NCBI GenBank assembly: GCA_022432975.1
Contig: CM039511.1
Location: 21,850,557 to 21,914,556, forward strand
From: Begonia masoniana
Lineage: Eukaryota > Streptophyta > Magnoliopsida > Cucurbitales > Begoniaceae
Reading direction: 5' to 3'
DNA length: 64,000 nt
A program made the position numbers and the translations under genes. The notes beneath the pieces were generated by a model. That model was not told the origin of the DNA. It searched no databases and saw nothing but the letters and a program-made list of their open reading frames with translations. Every line of letters starts with the position of its first letter. Within the stretch, counting starts at the first letter, position 1. This document shows, piece after piece, positions 26,216 through 38,430 of the stretch.

Positions 26216-27476
26216 TTGAGGCCGACCATCCTGGAAAGGATTAAACTGGCTCAGGTAGACGACTCTGAGTGCAGTGAGCTCAAGGCGAGTGTGGAGATCG
26301 GTGCAGGATCCGAACTCAACTATTCTGAAGATGGGATTCTAAAATTTTGGGACAGGTTGTACGTTCCGAAGGATGAGGAGTTGAGGAAGGATATATTGGC
26401 AGAGGCTCATTCTTCTCCTTTCTCTGTGCATCATGGGAGCACTAAGATGTACAGGGACCTGAAACAACATTATTGGTGGCCCAATATGAAGCGTGAGGTG
26501 GCTATGTATGTTAAAGCTTGTGTAGTATGCCAGCAGGTGAAGGCAGAGCACCAGAGGCCATCGGGTATGCTTCAGCCATTGCCTATACCAGAGTGGAAGT
26601 GAGAGAAGATCACTATGGATTTCGTGATGGGATAGCGAAGGGCCAAAATGCAATTTGGGTGATTGTGGACAGGTTGATGAAGTCGTCTCACTTTCTGCCG
26701 GTTAGGATGACTTATTCTATGGACCAGTTTGCCCAAATTTATGTTCAGGAGATAGTCCGTTTGCATGGGGTTCCGGTGTCGATAGTGTCAGATCGAGACC
26801 CCAGATTTACGTCTAAGTTTTGGAGGAGTCTGCAGAAGGCCATGGATACCCGGTTAGATTTTAGTACAGCCTTTCATCCTCAGACTGACGGGCAGTCAAA
26901 GCGGACTATAAAGATTCTGGAGGATATGCTAAGTGCCCTCGTGCTATAGTTTCAGACATCTTAGAGCAGGTTCTTACCTTTGGTGAAATTTTTGTATAAT
27001 AACAGCTATCAGTCCACCATTGGTATGGCGCCTTATGAAACTTTATATGGGAGGAAGTGTAGATCGCCTCTGTATTAGGACGAGGTTGGTGGGACGAGGT
27101 TGGTGAGGCGAGGTTGCTAGGCCCTGAGATCCTGCACCAGACGGTCGACAAGGTAGCCATTATTCAGAGGAGGATTGAGGCAGCTCAGAGTCGGCAGAAG
27201 AGTTATGCAGATCAGAGGCGGCGAGAGTTGGAGTTCAATGTGGGGGATCTGGTGTTTCTGAAGATCTCCCCATTAAAGGGTATGGTCAGGTTCGGGAAGC
27301 GAGGGAAGCTCAACCCTCGGTTTGTGGGACCATTCCCTATATTGGAGAGAGTCGGGAGTACCGCTTACCGGCTACAGCTGCCAACGTCCATGAGTGCCAT
27401 TCACGATGTCTTCCATGTTTCTATGCTAAGGAAGTGCATCTCTGATCCTACTCAGGTGGTGACCCAGGAGGAGATT
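26216..27476 (+). pseudogene. Element B integrase, main part (split by solo LTR E)
   Basis: The HHCC zinc domain is visible in HSSPFSVHHGSTKMYRD and YVKACVVCQQVK. The core shows the first Asp in TMDFVMG after a TGA near 26600, and the second Asp in IVSDRDPRFTSKFW. The catalytic Glu is replaced: codon 26899-26901 is AAG (Lys) in DGQSKRTIKILEDML, where the family has QSERT. Further stops lie near 26632, 26948 and 27076. The C-terminal part is in good order (GKLNPRFVGPFPILERVG, HVSMLRKCISDPTQ). The frame is cut at 27476 by LTR E and resumes at 29009. Confidence 0.88.
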
Positions 27477-29003
27477 TGTTGCGAAAAATCGTATACGCAA
27501 GTGCACGTGTCGCAAAAGTAATAAAGTGTGTATAAGTACGAGTGTCGATCCCACGAGGAATAATTATGTTAAATATTGAGTATCTAAATTTTAGTTTAAT
27601 TTGAAAAGAAATAATAATTTTTGTGATTTAGATTTTAAAACTAAAATAATAATTCAAATAAAATTAAGCAGCAATTTAAATAAAAGATTTAAAAATAAAG
27701 AAGTAAGATTATATGATGAGAAAATCTAGGGTTCCGATTTCACTTAGCTAATCCTATTTATCAGACCTAATTCAAATAGTTAAATCTATTTCTATGTGTT
27801 GATGGTAATTCACGAAAATATTTATCAATCTCTCTCGAGCAAGATAAACTTATTCAATTAACGAATTATACCTCTCGGTCTCTAATCCTGAGAATTAATT
27901 GAATACATTAGAACAAGAAATTATACTACCACATGAACGCATTAGCTATCTCTAGTCTAACATCCTTTTCATGGCAAATTATTCAGTGCACGGTTAAATT
28001 CTCCGCTCTCGCATCCCGAATCAACCCTAAAGTTCTTAGTTTTGGTGATCAAGCAAACCTAAGCATTACGTTCAGAATAAATTACTCAAACACAGAACAT
28101 AAACAGAAAATTAAATACTTGAATCAAGAAAAATAAACAATCATAGTAAAGCTACATCGAAACCCTAGAACAGGATATGAGTTCATACTAGAAAATAAAC
28201 AACGTAATAATAAAGAGTTGCATATTAAATAGTGAAATTAAAAAGAAAGAAAAGAAAACTATGAAGGAATGATCGCCCCTCCTCATCGAAGAATTCGCTC
28301 GGTGGTGCTCTCAGTCGCGGCCTCTGGATTTGCTGAATGCCTCCTCAATTAAGGGTCTGCACATGTGTTTTATTAACTTCTTTCAGCCGATCAGGGTTTG
28401 GATTTAATCTCGCTTCAGATCAAACGGTTCGAATTAAAACACGTTGTCTTTCCATATGTAATTTGTTAGCGATCGGTCTCTGGCTGTGTAAGGCGCACGG
28501 TCGCCTGCAATCTTCTGCGCACAAATGTGTAGAGTATGTTGGGTAGCGATCCGGTTTCTGTTCTTTATAGGGAATGAATCGCTGTCTCTTCTGAAGTGTA
28601 ATTGTACCATAGCGAGTCGGTCTCTGGCAGTTGGGGGAATCGATCGCGTGCTTCTTTTTAAAGTGATTCAGGCGGATTAGTATAGTGGCGATCGATCTCT
28701 GTGTGTATGGAGATCGATCGCCACTTCTCCTTCAATTCTCTTCATGTTGGCTACCGATCTCAAGATTGTTTGGAGATCGGTAGCCACTTCTTCTTCGAAA
28801 TTTCTCGTCACTTCATGTATGGCTACCGATCTCAAGATTGTTTGGAGATCGGTAGCCACTTCTTCTTTATTCAACATTTTCTTTCTGTTCCTGTTTGTCT
28901 GCACACTCACGCAAATCTCGTCAAATTCTTCCAATCACTTGAGAAAAACTTATCAATTCAAATCTAAAAAGTATAAATAAGTGTGTAAAATACACACTTA
29001 TCA
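27477..29003 (-). mobile_element. Solo LTR E inside B's integrase gene
   Basis: 1527-bp insert with TG...CA ends (TGTTGCGAAA to CTTATCA) and a perfect AGATT duplication (27472-27476 and 29004-29008). Removing it rejoins the integrase frame. No PBS, purine tract or coding region is present, so it is a solo LTR. Its family differs from the TGTAAC-type LTRs here. Orientation is uncertain; I lean to minus because that strand starts TGATAAGTGTGTATTTTACA, a common plant LTR start. Confidence 0.82.
28684..28857. repeat. Three hairpins in solo LTR E
   Basis: 28684-28725 is an inverted repeat with 16-bp perfect arms AGTGGCGATCGATCTC and GAGATCGATCGCCACT. 28749-28785 and 28821-28857 are two copies, 72 bp apart, of a hairpin with arms GGCTACCGATCTC and GAGATCGGTAGCC. 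The GGCGATCGATC core resembles the hairpin words in A's LTR. Confidence 0.85.
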
Positions 29004-29008
29004 AGATT

Positions 29009-29190
29009 GAGATCCAGCCGACCTTAGTTTATGAGGAGAGGCCAGTCCGAATTTTGGGGCAGCTGTTAAGGTGTTGCGTAACAAGGAGATCCCCTTGGTC
29101 AAGGTGTTGTGGCGCAACAACAATGTGGAGGAGACCACTTAGGAGCGGCGGCAGGACATGGAGAGATAGTTTCTTGAGTTATTCGGTACG
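29009..29190 (+). pseudogene. Element B integrase, tail after solo LTR E
   Basis: Continues the C-terminus with IQPTLVYEERPVRILG and, after frame changes, LRNKEIPLVKVLWRNNNVEE, the chromodomain-like tail also seen in element A. A stop replaces the Trp codon of EATWE (ACTTAGGAG near 29138). Confidence 0.82.
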
Positions 29191-29217
29191 TAAATTTTGG
29201 GGACAAATTTTTTATAT

Positions 29218-29229
29218 GAGTGAGGAGGA
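29218..29229 (+). other. Polypurine tract of element B
   Basis: A purine-rich GAGTGAGGAGGA run lies directly before the 3' LTR start TGTAATAACC at 29230. Confidence 0.82.
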
Positions 29230-31620
29230 TGTAATAACCTAGAAAATTTACCGAATAAATTAAAAGTCCTGTTAGAATTTCCGTGAGAGATTTTAACGGG
29301 CTAGTCAGCTTATTAAAACTTAGGATTTTATTTAGAATAGGATTTCCAAAATTTTAGGTCGAGAGGACGCGAACCTAAAGGAAATAAGGAATTTCAAACA
29401 CGCGAAGGGCAATTTAGTAAATTGGTTAGCAAAATAAAAAAACATATATATTAAAAACTGAATGGCTTCGCGAAAAAGCCATTCAGTTTTTGCAGCTCGA
29501 GTTCCCAGTGAGAGAGAGAGAGCCCGACGTTCTTCCTCCTGTGACCCCGTGATTTCGGCCACCATTCCGATGAGCAAGCTCCGACAAACTGAACCCTCAC
29601 TCTTCCTCTTCAATTAAAACAGGTGAGCTTCTTCTCCCTGTTTTCTTTTTGTTGATTGGCTGGGGTGTGGTCTGAATGATGAAGCGTGTTTGGCCGATTT
29701 TTCTTGTTGTTTTGTGAAAAAAATATGGGAGAATTAGACGTGTGTGATGGGTGATCATTGGTTGCTGGGGTACCCTTGTTTTTATGGAGAAAGCCAAGAG
29801 GAGAGTGTGTTGTGATTTGGGTTTCTGAATTGGAAACTTCAGATTTTGTTAAATTATGCTTAATGTGTTAGAATGTTATAGATAAGTGAGGAATTGAGCA
29901 AGTTTTGTTGAGAAACCGAGAAAGGGGAAATTTGAGCTTTAAAACCGGTTTTGTTTGGGGAGTTTTGACCTAGCTACAGTTAGTTGTTTTAATTTCTCTC
30001 CTGGTATGTTAAACTAGGTTATTAGTGAAACATTTAGCAGCTAAAATCGAGTCATTTCAATAATCGTAGCAAAAGTTAAGCAAATTCAAAGTTTAAGTGA
30101 AATTCAGATTTCTGAGTAGGGAACCCTCAATTTGTGTTGTGCCAAGCCTAAATTGATCTGAATGGGGTTAATTGACAATGAAATTGGTGAAATGAGTTGG
30201 AAGTTTATTTTTGGACGTTTCAGTATAATATACCGATTTATTTTTTGGGTTTTAGACCAGTTACGTTTGTTTGTTTTAAATTCCCTTTTGCCAGGCTAAA
30301 CTAGGTTACTAGGGGAGTACGTGGTCGCTGAAATCATTCAATTCCGATAACCGACGTGAAAGTTATGCGCGTCTAAAGTTTTGGGACGTTTTTAACCAAA
30401 CAAATTTAGCGACCCGTTTAGTTGAGTTTTAGTTGGGTTAGGTTAGAAATAGTAGTTTGAGAGTGAATTGGTGAACGTAAGCCTGATTCTAATGAAGTTT
30501 GAATTTTTATCTTAGGTGAAGGCGTAGGTGACGTGACGTGCCAAACCCAGCGAGATAGGACGCCAGGTAAGTAGTAGTGTGGGAGCGAATACCTGAGAGT
30601 CGCCCAGAAGGGCCTACACCACAGTTGTTTGCATGTTGAGAGTCGTGTGCATGTTGTGACTAGTGTGTATGTGATGTGATGTGATGTGTGAGTGCAGTCA
30701 TTGTTAGTTGGTTATGGTTAGCATGCATCATGTTTTAAAAGTTACGCAAAAATTTTTTAGCATGTTTTAAGTGCGGGAGAGTAGTGGATGTGAGGGACAG
30801 TGTGGACAGGCGATAGCGGGCTGGAGTGTGACTTGTGAGCTCCGCTTCCGAGACGAGCTAGAACAGTGGCGACGTGCCGGTGGCAGCGCAGTGTATCGAC
30901 CGACTGCCCCGGGCAGTTGTATTTCAAGTTGAGACAATGGCTGGAGTGTTACTTATGGGCCCCGCTTCCGAGACGAGCTAGAGCGGTGGCGACGTGCCGA
31001 TGGCAGTGCGGTGTATCGACCGACTATCTCGGGTGATTGCATTTCGAGTCGAGACAGGGGGTTTGGGTGTGACTCATGGCCCTATTCCTGGAGGAATCGG
31101 GACGGTAGCAACGTGCCAGTAGATAGTGCGGTGTACGGACCGACTGCCCGGTGCGGTTGCTTTCCAAACCTCGGTGAGATGTGATGTGGTGAGGTGATGA
31201 CAACGTGTGTAGAGACGTGCATGTGTTAGGATTGCATAACCAGTTTTCATACTTCATGTTTATTTTCAGCACTCTACTTGCTAAGCTTTGAGCTTACGGT
31301 GTATTTTGTGGTGTAGGTACTGCTGAGGAGGAGGGTGAGTACCGAGAGCCTGATCCGAAGTAGGTGACGGTTGGTGGCGTGCGACCAGCGCCTCAGTTGA
31401 CGGCGGTGTTAGGGCGACCCGACCCAGTAGGAGCCGTCGTATAGTGTTGATCGGGAGTAGGTTATTTTACGAGGGCATGGTATATTTTGTTGTATACAGT
31501 CATAGTTAAGGGTGATGTGTCATCCTATACTGTGGACTTTCTTCATTATAGTCGATAGTACCATTCTTTTTTCTGATATGATGATTGTCTGGAGATTTTT
31601 GTGTTGGTTAGATGAGTAGG
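29230..31620 (+). repeat. Element B 3' LTR, first part
   Basis: Starts TGTAATAACC. It shows the full leader-like layout: donor ACAG|GTGAGC at 29623, acceptor CTTAG|GT ending 30515, 51-bp exon-like segment 30516-30566, donor CCAG|GTAAGT at 30567, branch-like GCTAAGC near 31290 and acceptor GGTGTAG|GT ending 31316. The interval 30567-31316 holds a diverged repeat of about 120 bp (units near 30825, 30940 and 31060 share GCTGGAGTGT-like and CGGTGTATCGACCGACT words). The hairpin at 29460-29484 has one arm mismatch relative to the 5' LTR. Confidence 0.88.
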
Positions 31621-31842
31621 TGTAACACCCGAGGATTTTTCCTCAACGTGTGTTGCTTTAGATTTAATTAATTTACGTTATGTTAGTTATTGGGTTAATT
31701 AATTATGCGCGGGAGTTTCGGTGGAGGAGTTAGACCGAGGGTTCGATATGGCTGATTATACGGGAGGGCAAAACGGTAATTAGCTAGTTTAAATTAAAGA
31801 AATAGTTTTAGTTTTATTATTAAAAAATAAAAAATAAAATAA

Positions 31843-31874
31843 AACAACAGAATAGCCGAAGCTATTCTGTTGTT
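31843..31874 (+). repeat. Hairpin in D left arm
   Basis: Arms AACAACAGAATAGC and GCTATTCTGTTGTT, 14 bp perfect, around CGAA. It is repeated in the right arm near 37045-37078. It occupies the same LTR position as the GAATGGCTTC hairpin of B and I, with different arm sequence. Confidence 0.85.
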
Positions 31875-33084
31875 CGAGTCGGGCAACGAATAGCAGAGGA
31901 GGACGGAGACGAGGGAGACGAGCGACGTTCGACGGCGACCTGTTCACCGTCGATTTTCGATGTTTTCCGGCCAGACGACGGCGACGAGCGGTTTCCGGTT
32001 GTCTCCGCGCATGAATCGATAGGTTAGACCCGATTTGTGCCCTGTTTCGATTCTGTATTTGGCCGTGAGTGACGAGCCAAAGTTGGCTTCGATCACCGGC
32101 GGTTTTTGGTTGTTCCGGCGTGGGTTTGCCGACCCTTGGTCCGGTTTTCATCGCCTGGCCATGATGAGCCCCGTTTGGGCGAAAAAATAGTGAAGCACAA
32201 TTTGGGGCATTTCGGTTTTGGTGTGTGTTGCTCGGGATTTTGGTTAGATTATTCAAATTGAAGGTGTGGGTGGTCGATTGGTGGGGTATTTGGTGGAATT
32301 TGATGGAAAATCGGAAAAGGGGAATTATCCGGTTAGGGGCAGCCGGTTCGCTACTTTGCTAACCTATCCCGCGTTTAAAACATGATTTAAAATAAGCTTA
32401 GACTCGCTAATTTCCCTTATTCCTAACCTTTAAGTACCACGGCGTCCTTCCCAAAAATTTCGGCAAAGTAACGCCTGAAAATGACGCCTCCAAAATGCTA
32501 AGTACCTGCACACAATCAATTCCCAACCAGATCCAGAATACTCCTACCCAACTTATCCAGTATACGAACTCACCAAATAGCAGTAAAGAGAAAACTAAAA
32601 TACTAACATCTCTAAATGAAGAAAATTCATAGTATAGGGCGACACATCACCCTTAACTATGGCTATATACAACAAATCCAAATCTCAAAACATTAACCAA
32701 AAAGAGTCACACATTCCCCTCATTTCCACAACCACAACCAGACATCTACAATAAACTACCAAAATGTAAAGTCCCACATCCTCCCGAAGACCATGGTCGA
32801 GGCGCCCCGACAACTGCCCGCACCGGCGTGCCCCGTGTGCCACCGACTGCCGCCTAATCCTGGCTCCCTCGTCTAGCTCACCTATAACCGCGTCATTACC
32901 TACACCACAGAACACACACACGCACGTAAACTTACGCTTAGCAAGTAGGGAATAACAAATAATAACATATACAATACACAACCCACACAACCCTAACACA
33001 TGCTATTTCTAGTCTCTCGGTTGCGCTCAATCCATTCTCATTTCCCGAATCGTAGACGTACGTCTCTCGTAGAATTCCATTCTA

Positions 33085-36000
33085 CTCGAGACACCCAGTG
33101 TACAGCTCACACCAGACACCCAAAGGACATCTTCACGAGACAAGCGTACATCTCTACGAGACACAACATCGTACATCTCTTACGAGACACACAGCGTACA
33201 TCTCTTACGAGACACCCAAAGCGTACATCTCTTACGAGACACCCAGCGTACATCTCTTACGAGACACAAAGCGTACATCTCATACGAGACACAAAGCGTA
33301 CATCTCTTATGAGACACCCAGCGTACAGCTCATACCAGACACCCAAAGCGTACATCTCTCACGAGACACAAAGCGTACATCTCTTACGAGACACCCAGCG
33401 TACATCTCTTACGAGACACAAAGCGTACATCTCTTACGAGACACAAAGCGTACATCTCTTACGAGACACAAAGCGTACATCTCTTACGAGACACAAAGCG
33501 TACATCTCTTACGAGACACAAAGCGTACATCTCTTACGAGACACAAAGCGTACATCTCTTACGAGACACAAAGCGTACATCTCTTACGAGACACAAAGCG
33601 TACATCTCTTACGAGACACAAAGCGTACATCTCTTACGAGACACAAAGCGTACATCTCTTACGAGACACCCAGCGTACATCTCTTACGAGACACAAAGCG
33701 TACATCTCTTACGAGACACAAAGCGTACATCTCTTACGAGACACCCAGCGTACATCTCTTACGAGACACAAAGCGTACATCTCTTACGAGACACAAAGCG
33801 TACATCTCTTACGAGACACCCAGCGTACATCTCTTACGAGACACCCAGCGTACATCTCTTACGAGACACCCAGCGTACATCTCTTACGAGACACAAAGCG
33901 TACATCTCTTACGAGACACAAAGCGTACATCTCTTACGAGACACAAAGCGTACATCTCTTACGAGACACAAAGCGTACATCTCTTACGAGACACCCAGCG
34001 TACATCTCTTACGAGACACAAAGCGTACATCTCTTACGAGACACAAAGCGTACATCTCTTACGAGACACAAAGCGTACATCTCTTACGAGACACAAAGCG
34101 TACATCTCTTACGAGACACAAAGCGTACATCTCTTACGAGACACCCAGCGTACATCTCTTACGAGACACCCAGCGTACATCTCTTACGAGACACAAAGCG
34201 TACATCTCTTACGAGACACCCAGCGTACATCTCTTACGAGACACAAAGCGTACATCTCTTACGAGACACAAAGCGTACATCTCTTACGAGACACCCAGCG
34301 TACATCTCTTACGAGACACCCAGCGTACATCTCTTACGAGACACCCAGCGTACATCTCTTACGAGACACCCAGCGTACATCTCTTACGAGACACCCAGCG
34401 TACATCTCTTACGAGACACAAAGCGTACATCTCTTACGAGACACCCAGCGTACATCTCTTACGAGACACCCAGCGTACATCTCTTACGAGACACAAAGCG
34501 TACATCTCTTACGAGACACAAAGCGTACATCTCTTACGAGACACCCAGCGTACATCTCTTACGAGACACAAAGCGTACATCTCTTACGAGACACCCAGCG
34601 TACATCTCTTACGAGACACAAAGCGTACATCTCTTACGAGACACAAAGCGTACATCTCTTACGAGACACAAAGCGTACATCTCTTACGAGACACAAAGCG
34701 TACATCTCTTACGAGACACAAAGCGTACATCTCTTACGAGACACAAAGCGTACATCTCTTACGAGACACAAAGCGTACATCTCTTACGAGACACCCAGCG
34801 TACATCTCTTACGAGACACCCAGCGTACATCTCTTACGAGACACAAAGCGTACATCTCTTACGAGACACAAAGCGTACATCTCTTACGAGACACCCAGCG
34901 TACATCTCTTACGAGACACAAAGCGTACATCTCTTACGAGACACCCAGCGTACATCTCTTACGAGACACCCAGCGTACATCTCTTACGAGACACCCAGCG
35001 TACATCTCTTACGAGACACAAAGCGTACATCTCTTACGAGACACCCAGCGTACATCTCTTACGAGACACAAAGCGTACATCTCTTACGAGACACCCAGCG
35101 TACATCTCTTACGAGACACAAAGCGTACATCTCTTACGAGACACCCAGCGTACATCTCTTACGAGACACAAAGCGTACATCTCTTACGAGACACAAAGCG
35201 TACATCTCTTACGAGACACAAAGCGTACATCTCTTACGAGACACAAAGCGTACATCTCTTACGAGACACAAAGCGTACATCTCTTACGAGACACAAAGCG
35301 TACATCTCTTACGAGACACCCAGCGTACATCTCTTACGAGACACCCAGCGTACATCTCTTACGAGACACAAAGCGTACATCTCTTACGAGACACAAAGCG
35401 TACATCTCTTACGAGACACAAAGCGTACATCTCTTACGAGACACCCAGCGTACATCTCTTACGAGACACCCAGCGTACATCTCTTACGAGACACAAAGCG
35501 TACATCTCTTACGAGACACAAAGCGTACATCTCTTACGAGACACCCAGCGTACATCTCTTACGAGACACCCAGCGTACATCTCTTACGAGACACCCAGCG
35601 TACATCTCTTACGAGACACAAAGCGTACATCTCTTACGAGACACAAAGCGTACATCTCTTACGAGACACAAAGCGTACATCTCTTACGAGACACAAAGCG
35701 TACATCTCTTACGAGACACAAAGCGTACATCTCTTACGAGACACAAAGCGTACATCTCTTACGAGACACAAAGCGTACATCTCTTACGAGACACAAAGCG
35801 TACATCTCTTACGAGACACCCAGCGTACATCTCTTACGAGACACCCAGCGTACATCTCTTACGAGACACAAAGCGTACATCTCTTACGAGACACCCAGCG
35901 TACATCTCTTACGAGACACAAAGCGTACATCTCTTACGAGACACAAAGCGTACATCTCTTACGAGACACAAAGCGTACATCTCTTACGAGACACCCAGCG

Positions 36001-36893
36001 TACATCTCTTACGAGACACAAAGCGTACATCTCTTACGAGACACAAAGCGTACATCTCTTACGAGACACAAAGCGTACATCTCTTACGAGACACAAAGCG
36101 TACATCTCTTACGAGACACAAAGCGTACATCTCTTACGAGACACCCAGCGTACATCTCTTACGAGACACCCAGCGTACATCTCTTACGAGACACAAAGCG
36201 TACATCTCTTACGAGACACCCAGCGTACATCTCTTACGAGACACAAAGCGTACATCTCTTACGAGACACAAAGCGTACATCTCTTACGAGACACCCAGCG
36301 TACATCTCTTACGAGACACAAAGCGTACATCTCTTACGAGACACAAAGCGTACATCTCTTACGAGACACCCAGCGTACATCTCTTACGAGACACAAAGCG
36401 TACATCTCTTACGAGACACCCAGCGTACATCTCTTACGAGACACAAAGCGTACATCTCTTACGAGACACCCAGCGTACATCTCTTACGAGACACAAAGCG
36501 TACATCTCTTACGAGACACAAAGCGTACATCTCTTACGAGACACAAAGCGTACATCTCTTACGAGACACAAAGCGTACATCTCTTACGAGACACCCAGCG
36601 TACATCTCTTACGAGACACAAAGCGTACATCTCTTACGAGACACAAAGCGTACATCTCTTACGAGACACAAAGCGTACATCTCTTACGAGACACCCAGCG
36701 TACATCTCTTACGAGACACCCAGCGTACATCTCTTACGAGACACAAAGCGTACATCTCTTACGAGACACCCAGCGTACATCTCTTACGAGACACCCAGCG
36801 TACATCTCTTACGAGACACAAAGCGTACATCTCTTACGAGACACCCAGCGTACATCTCTTACGAGACACAAAGCGTACATCTCTTACGAGACA
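33085..36893 (-). repeat. 25-bp tandem array with two unit variants, about 150 copies
   Basis: The unit reads ACGAGACACAAAGCGTACAT plus CTCTT. A second variant has CC in place of AA (GACACCCAGCG). After about ten irregular units (33085-33360) the units are regular to 36893, and the two variants are mixed in an order with no obvious period. 25 bp over three frames keeps plus-strand frames open (1352 and 1268 codons of SVHLLRDT-like repeats), but these are not genes. The array lies upstream, in LTR sense, of the acceptor motif at 32900-32901. Confidence 0.95.
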
Positions 36894-37312
36894 CAACCTG
36901 TTGATTCATGCGCGGAGACAACCGGAAACCGTTCGTCGCCGTCGTCTGGCCTGGAAAACACGAAACTTGATGGTGAACAGGTCGCCGTCGAACGTCGCTC
37001 GTCTCCCTCGTCTCCGTCCTCCTCTGCTCCTCGCTGCCCAACTCGAACAACAGAATAGCTTCGGCTATTCTGTTGTTTTATTTTTTTTTTTTAATAATAA
37101 ATTATAATAATAAAACTAAAACTATTTCTTTAATTTAAACTAGTTAATTACCGTTTTGACCCTCCCGTATAATCAGCCATATCGAACCCTCGGTCTAACT
37201 CCTCCACCGAAACTCCCGCGCATAATTAATTAACCCAATAACTAACATAACGTAAATTAATTAAATCTAAAGCAACACACGTTGAGGAAAAATCCTCGGG
37301 TGTTACAGTAGG

Positions 37313-37586
37313 AATATTCTGGATTGGTTGGGGATTTATTTTTGTGCAGGTACTTAGCATTTTGGGGGCGCCATTTTCAGGCGTTACTCTACCAAAATTT
37401 TTGGGGAGGCCGCTGTGGTGCCCAACGAATAGAATTAGGGGAACTTAATGGGTCAGGGAAACTAGGTATGACATGAGCGCAAGTCTTCAAGAGACTTAGC
37501 TTTATTTCCGCTACGTCTGTTTAATTAAAAAGGATTCCTTGTGCCTGTGCGCACCGGGTACCCGGATTGGTTTTCAGGGCGTTACA
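37313..37586 (+). repeat. Element B 3' LTR, second part
   Basis: Resumes AATATTCTGGATTGG after insertion D and ends GGGCGTTACA at 37586, matching 22558-22887. Confidence 0.9.
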
Positions 37587-38430
37587 CGCAAGCTCACTCT
37601 AAAATGCAAGAATGTACCAACTCTTTGTGAATTATCTCGAGCCTATCAACCTATAACCGAGTATCTCTCTCTTGAATTTAGGATAGAGTTCGTTATGAAA
37701 TTGATATGAAAAATTGTTCCATAATTTTCTCTAAGAGGATACTTTTTGGAAGTTAACGAATTATTTGAGAAAATTGGTTTATTTTGATTGTACGATGTAG
37801 GTGGTAATGCTCATGAGAGAATTATCCAACTTTTTTATTTATGCGAATGTGAGCGATACGACTCAACCACTCTAGGTCAAGCCCTACATTTCGATAAAGA
37901 AATCAGGTTAACCCAAGTGTTATAAATGAATTTATTGGTTTCTCGATGGACAAGGCTGCTAAAGAATATTTTCATAATTCTCGGAACGCTGACTTCATTA
38001 AACAAGGGAGAGGATTTGAACTATTCAGAAAGATTCATCAAAATCCCGACATTGGTGGATTTTACAAGCCAGAGTCAAATGACTTAAATGTTAAGGCATG
38101 TGTATACATCATTTGATCTCTCACACTATCTTATCCCATGATGGACCCGAGACCATGTTAGTTACATGGACCTCTATCTTATGGAGAAAATTTACTATCT
38201 AAAGATGTTTAATTTAGGGTATGCAATTTTGCTTCACATAAGTGACATTGTTGGGAGATCTGGCAAAATTTTACCTTATAATAGGCTGATTAAGAAAATT
38301 ATTCAGCGTTTAGAGATTGTAGTACCCTTGACAGAGCCTGTGTGAAAGGAAAAGTTAGTATATGTATATAACAAATATAGCTTGGGTCGGATGGGGATAG
38401 TTGAAGGTTGTGCTACATGAGTGTTCAAGA
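37587..38430 (+). pseudogene. Degenerate 'putative plant transposon protein' (Transposase_32-like) remnant
   Basis: Reading between stops gives MDKAAKEYFHNSRNADF and IKQGRGFELF near 37947-38030, then FNLGYAILLHISDIV and ILPYNRLIKKIIQRL near 38205-38320, then YNKYSLGRMGIVEG near 38370-38405. This order (AAQERY-like, F(I)xxRGF, LNLGxxIxxHI, LPYxxLIxxI, SLxRMG) resembles the plant family often called putative plant transposon protein, found in large retroelements. Stops at about 38117 and 38342 and frame changes make it non-coding. The assignment is from memory of the family pattern. Confidence 0.5.

Larger units (their letters stand above)
31621..37307. mobile_element. Insertion D: palindromic LTR composite in B's 3' LTR
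   Basis: Flanked by a perfect GTAGG duplication (31616-31620 and 37308-37312). Both outer ends are the same LTR 5' end: 31621 begins TGTAACACCCGAGGATTT and 37307 read on the minus strand begins identically. Arms of about 400 bp (31621-32017 and 36903-37307) are inverted copies. From the left, plus-oriented LTR sequence continues to about 32343. It then joins minus-oriented LTR sequence just inside the usual LTR 3' end (CGGTTCGCTACTTTGCTAAC), which runs to the right end. There is no coding region. It looks like an LTR inserted as an inverted dimer or rearranged cDNA. Confidence 0.82.

Noticed and set aside
28677..28967. Small frames in solo LTR E on both strands
   Set aside because: They come from reading the hairpin repeats and show no conserved domain.
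33000..37058. 1352- and 1268-codon SVHLLRDT repeat proteins
   Set aside because: Readings of the 25-bp array in two frames. A 25-bp unit returns to frame every three units and happens to lack stops.
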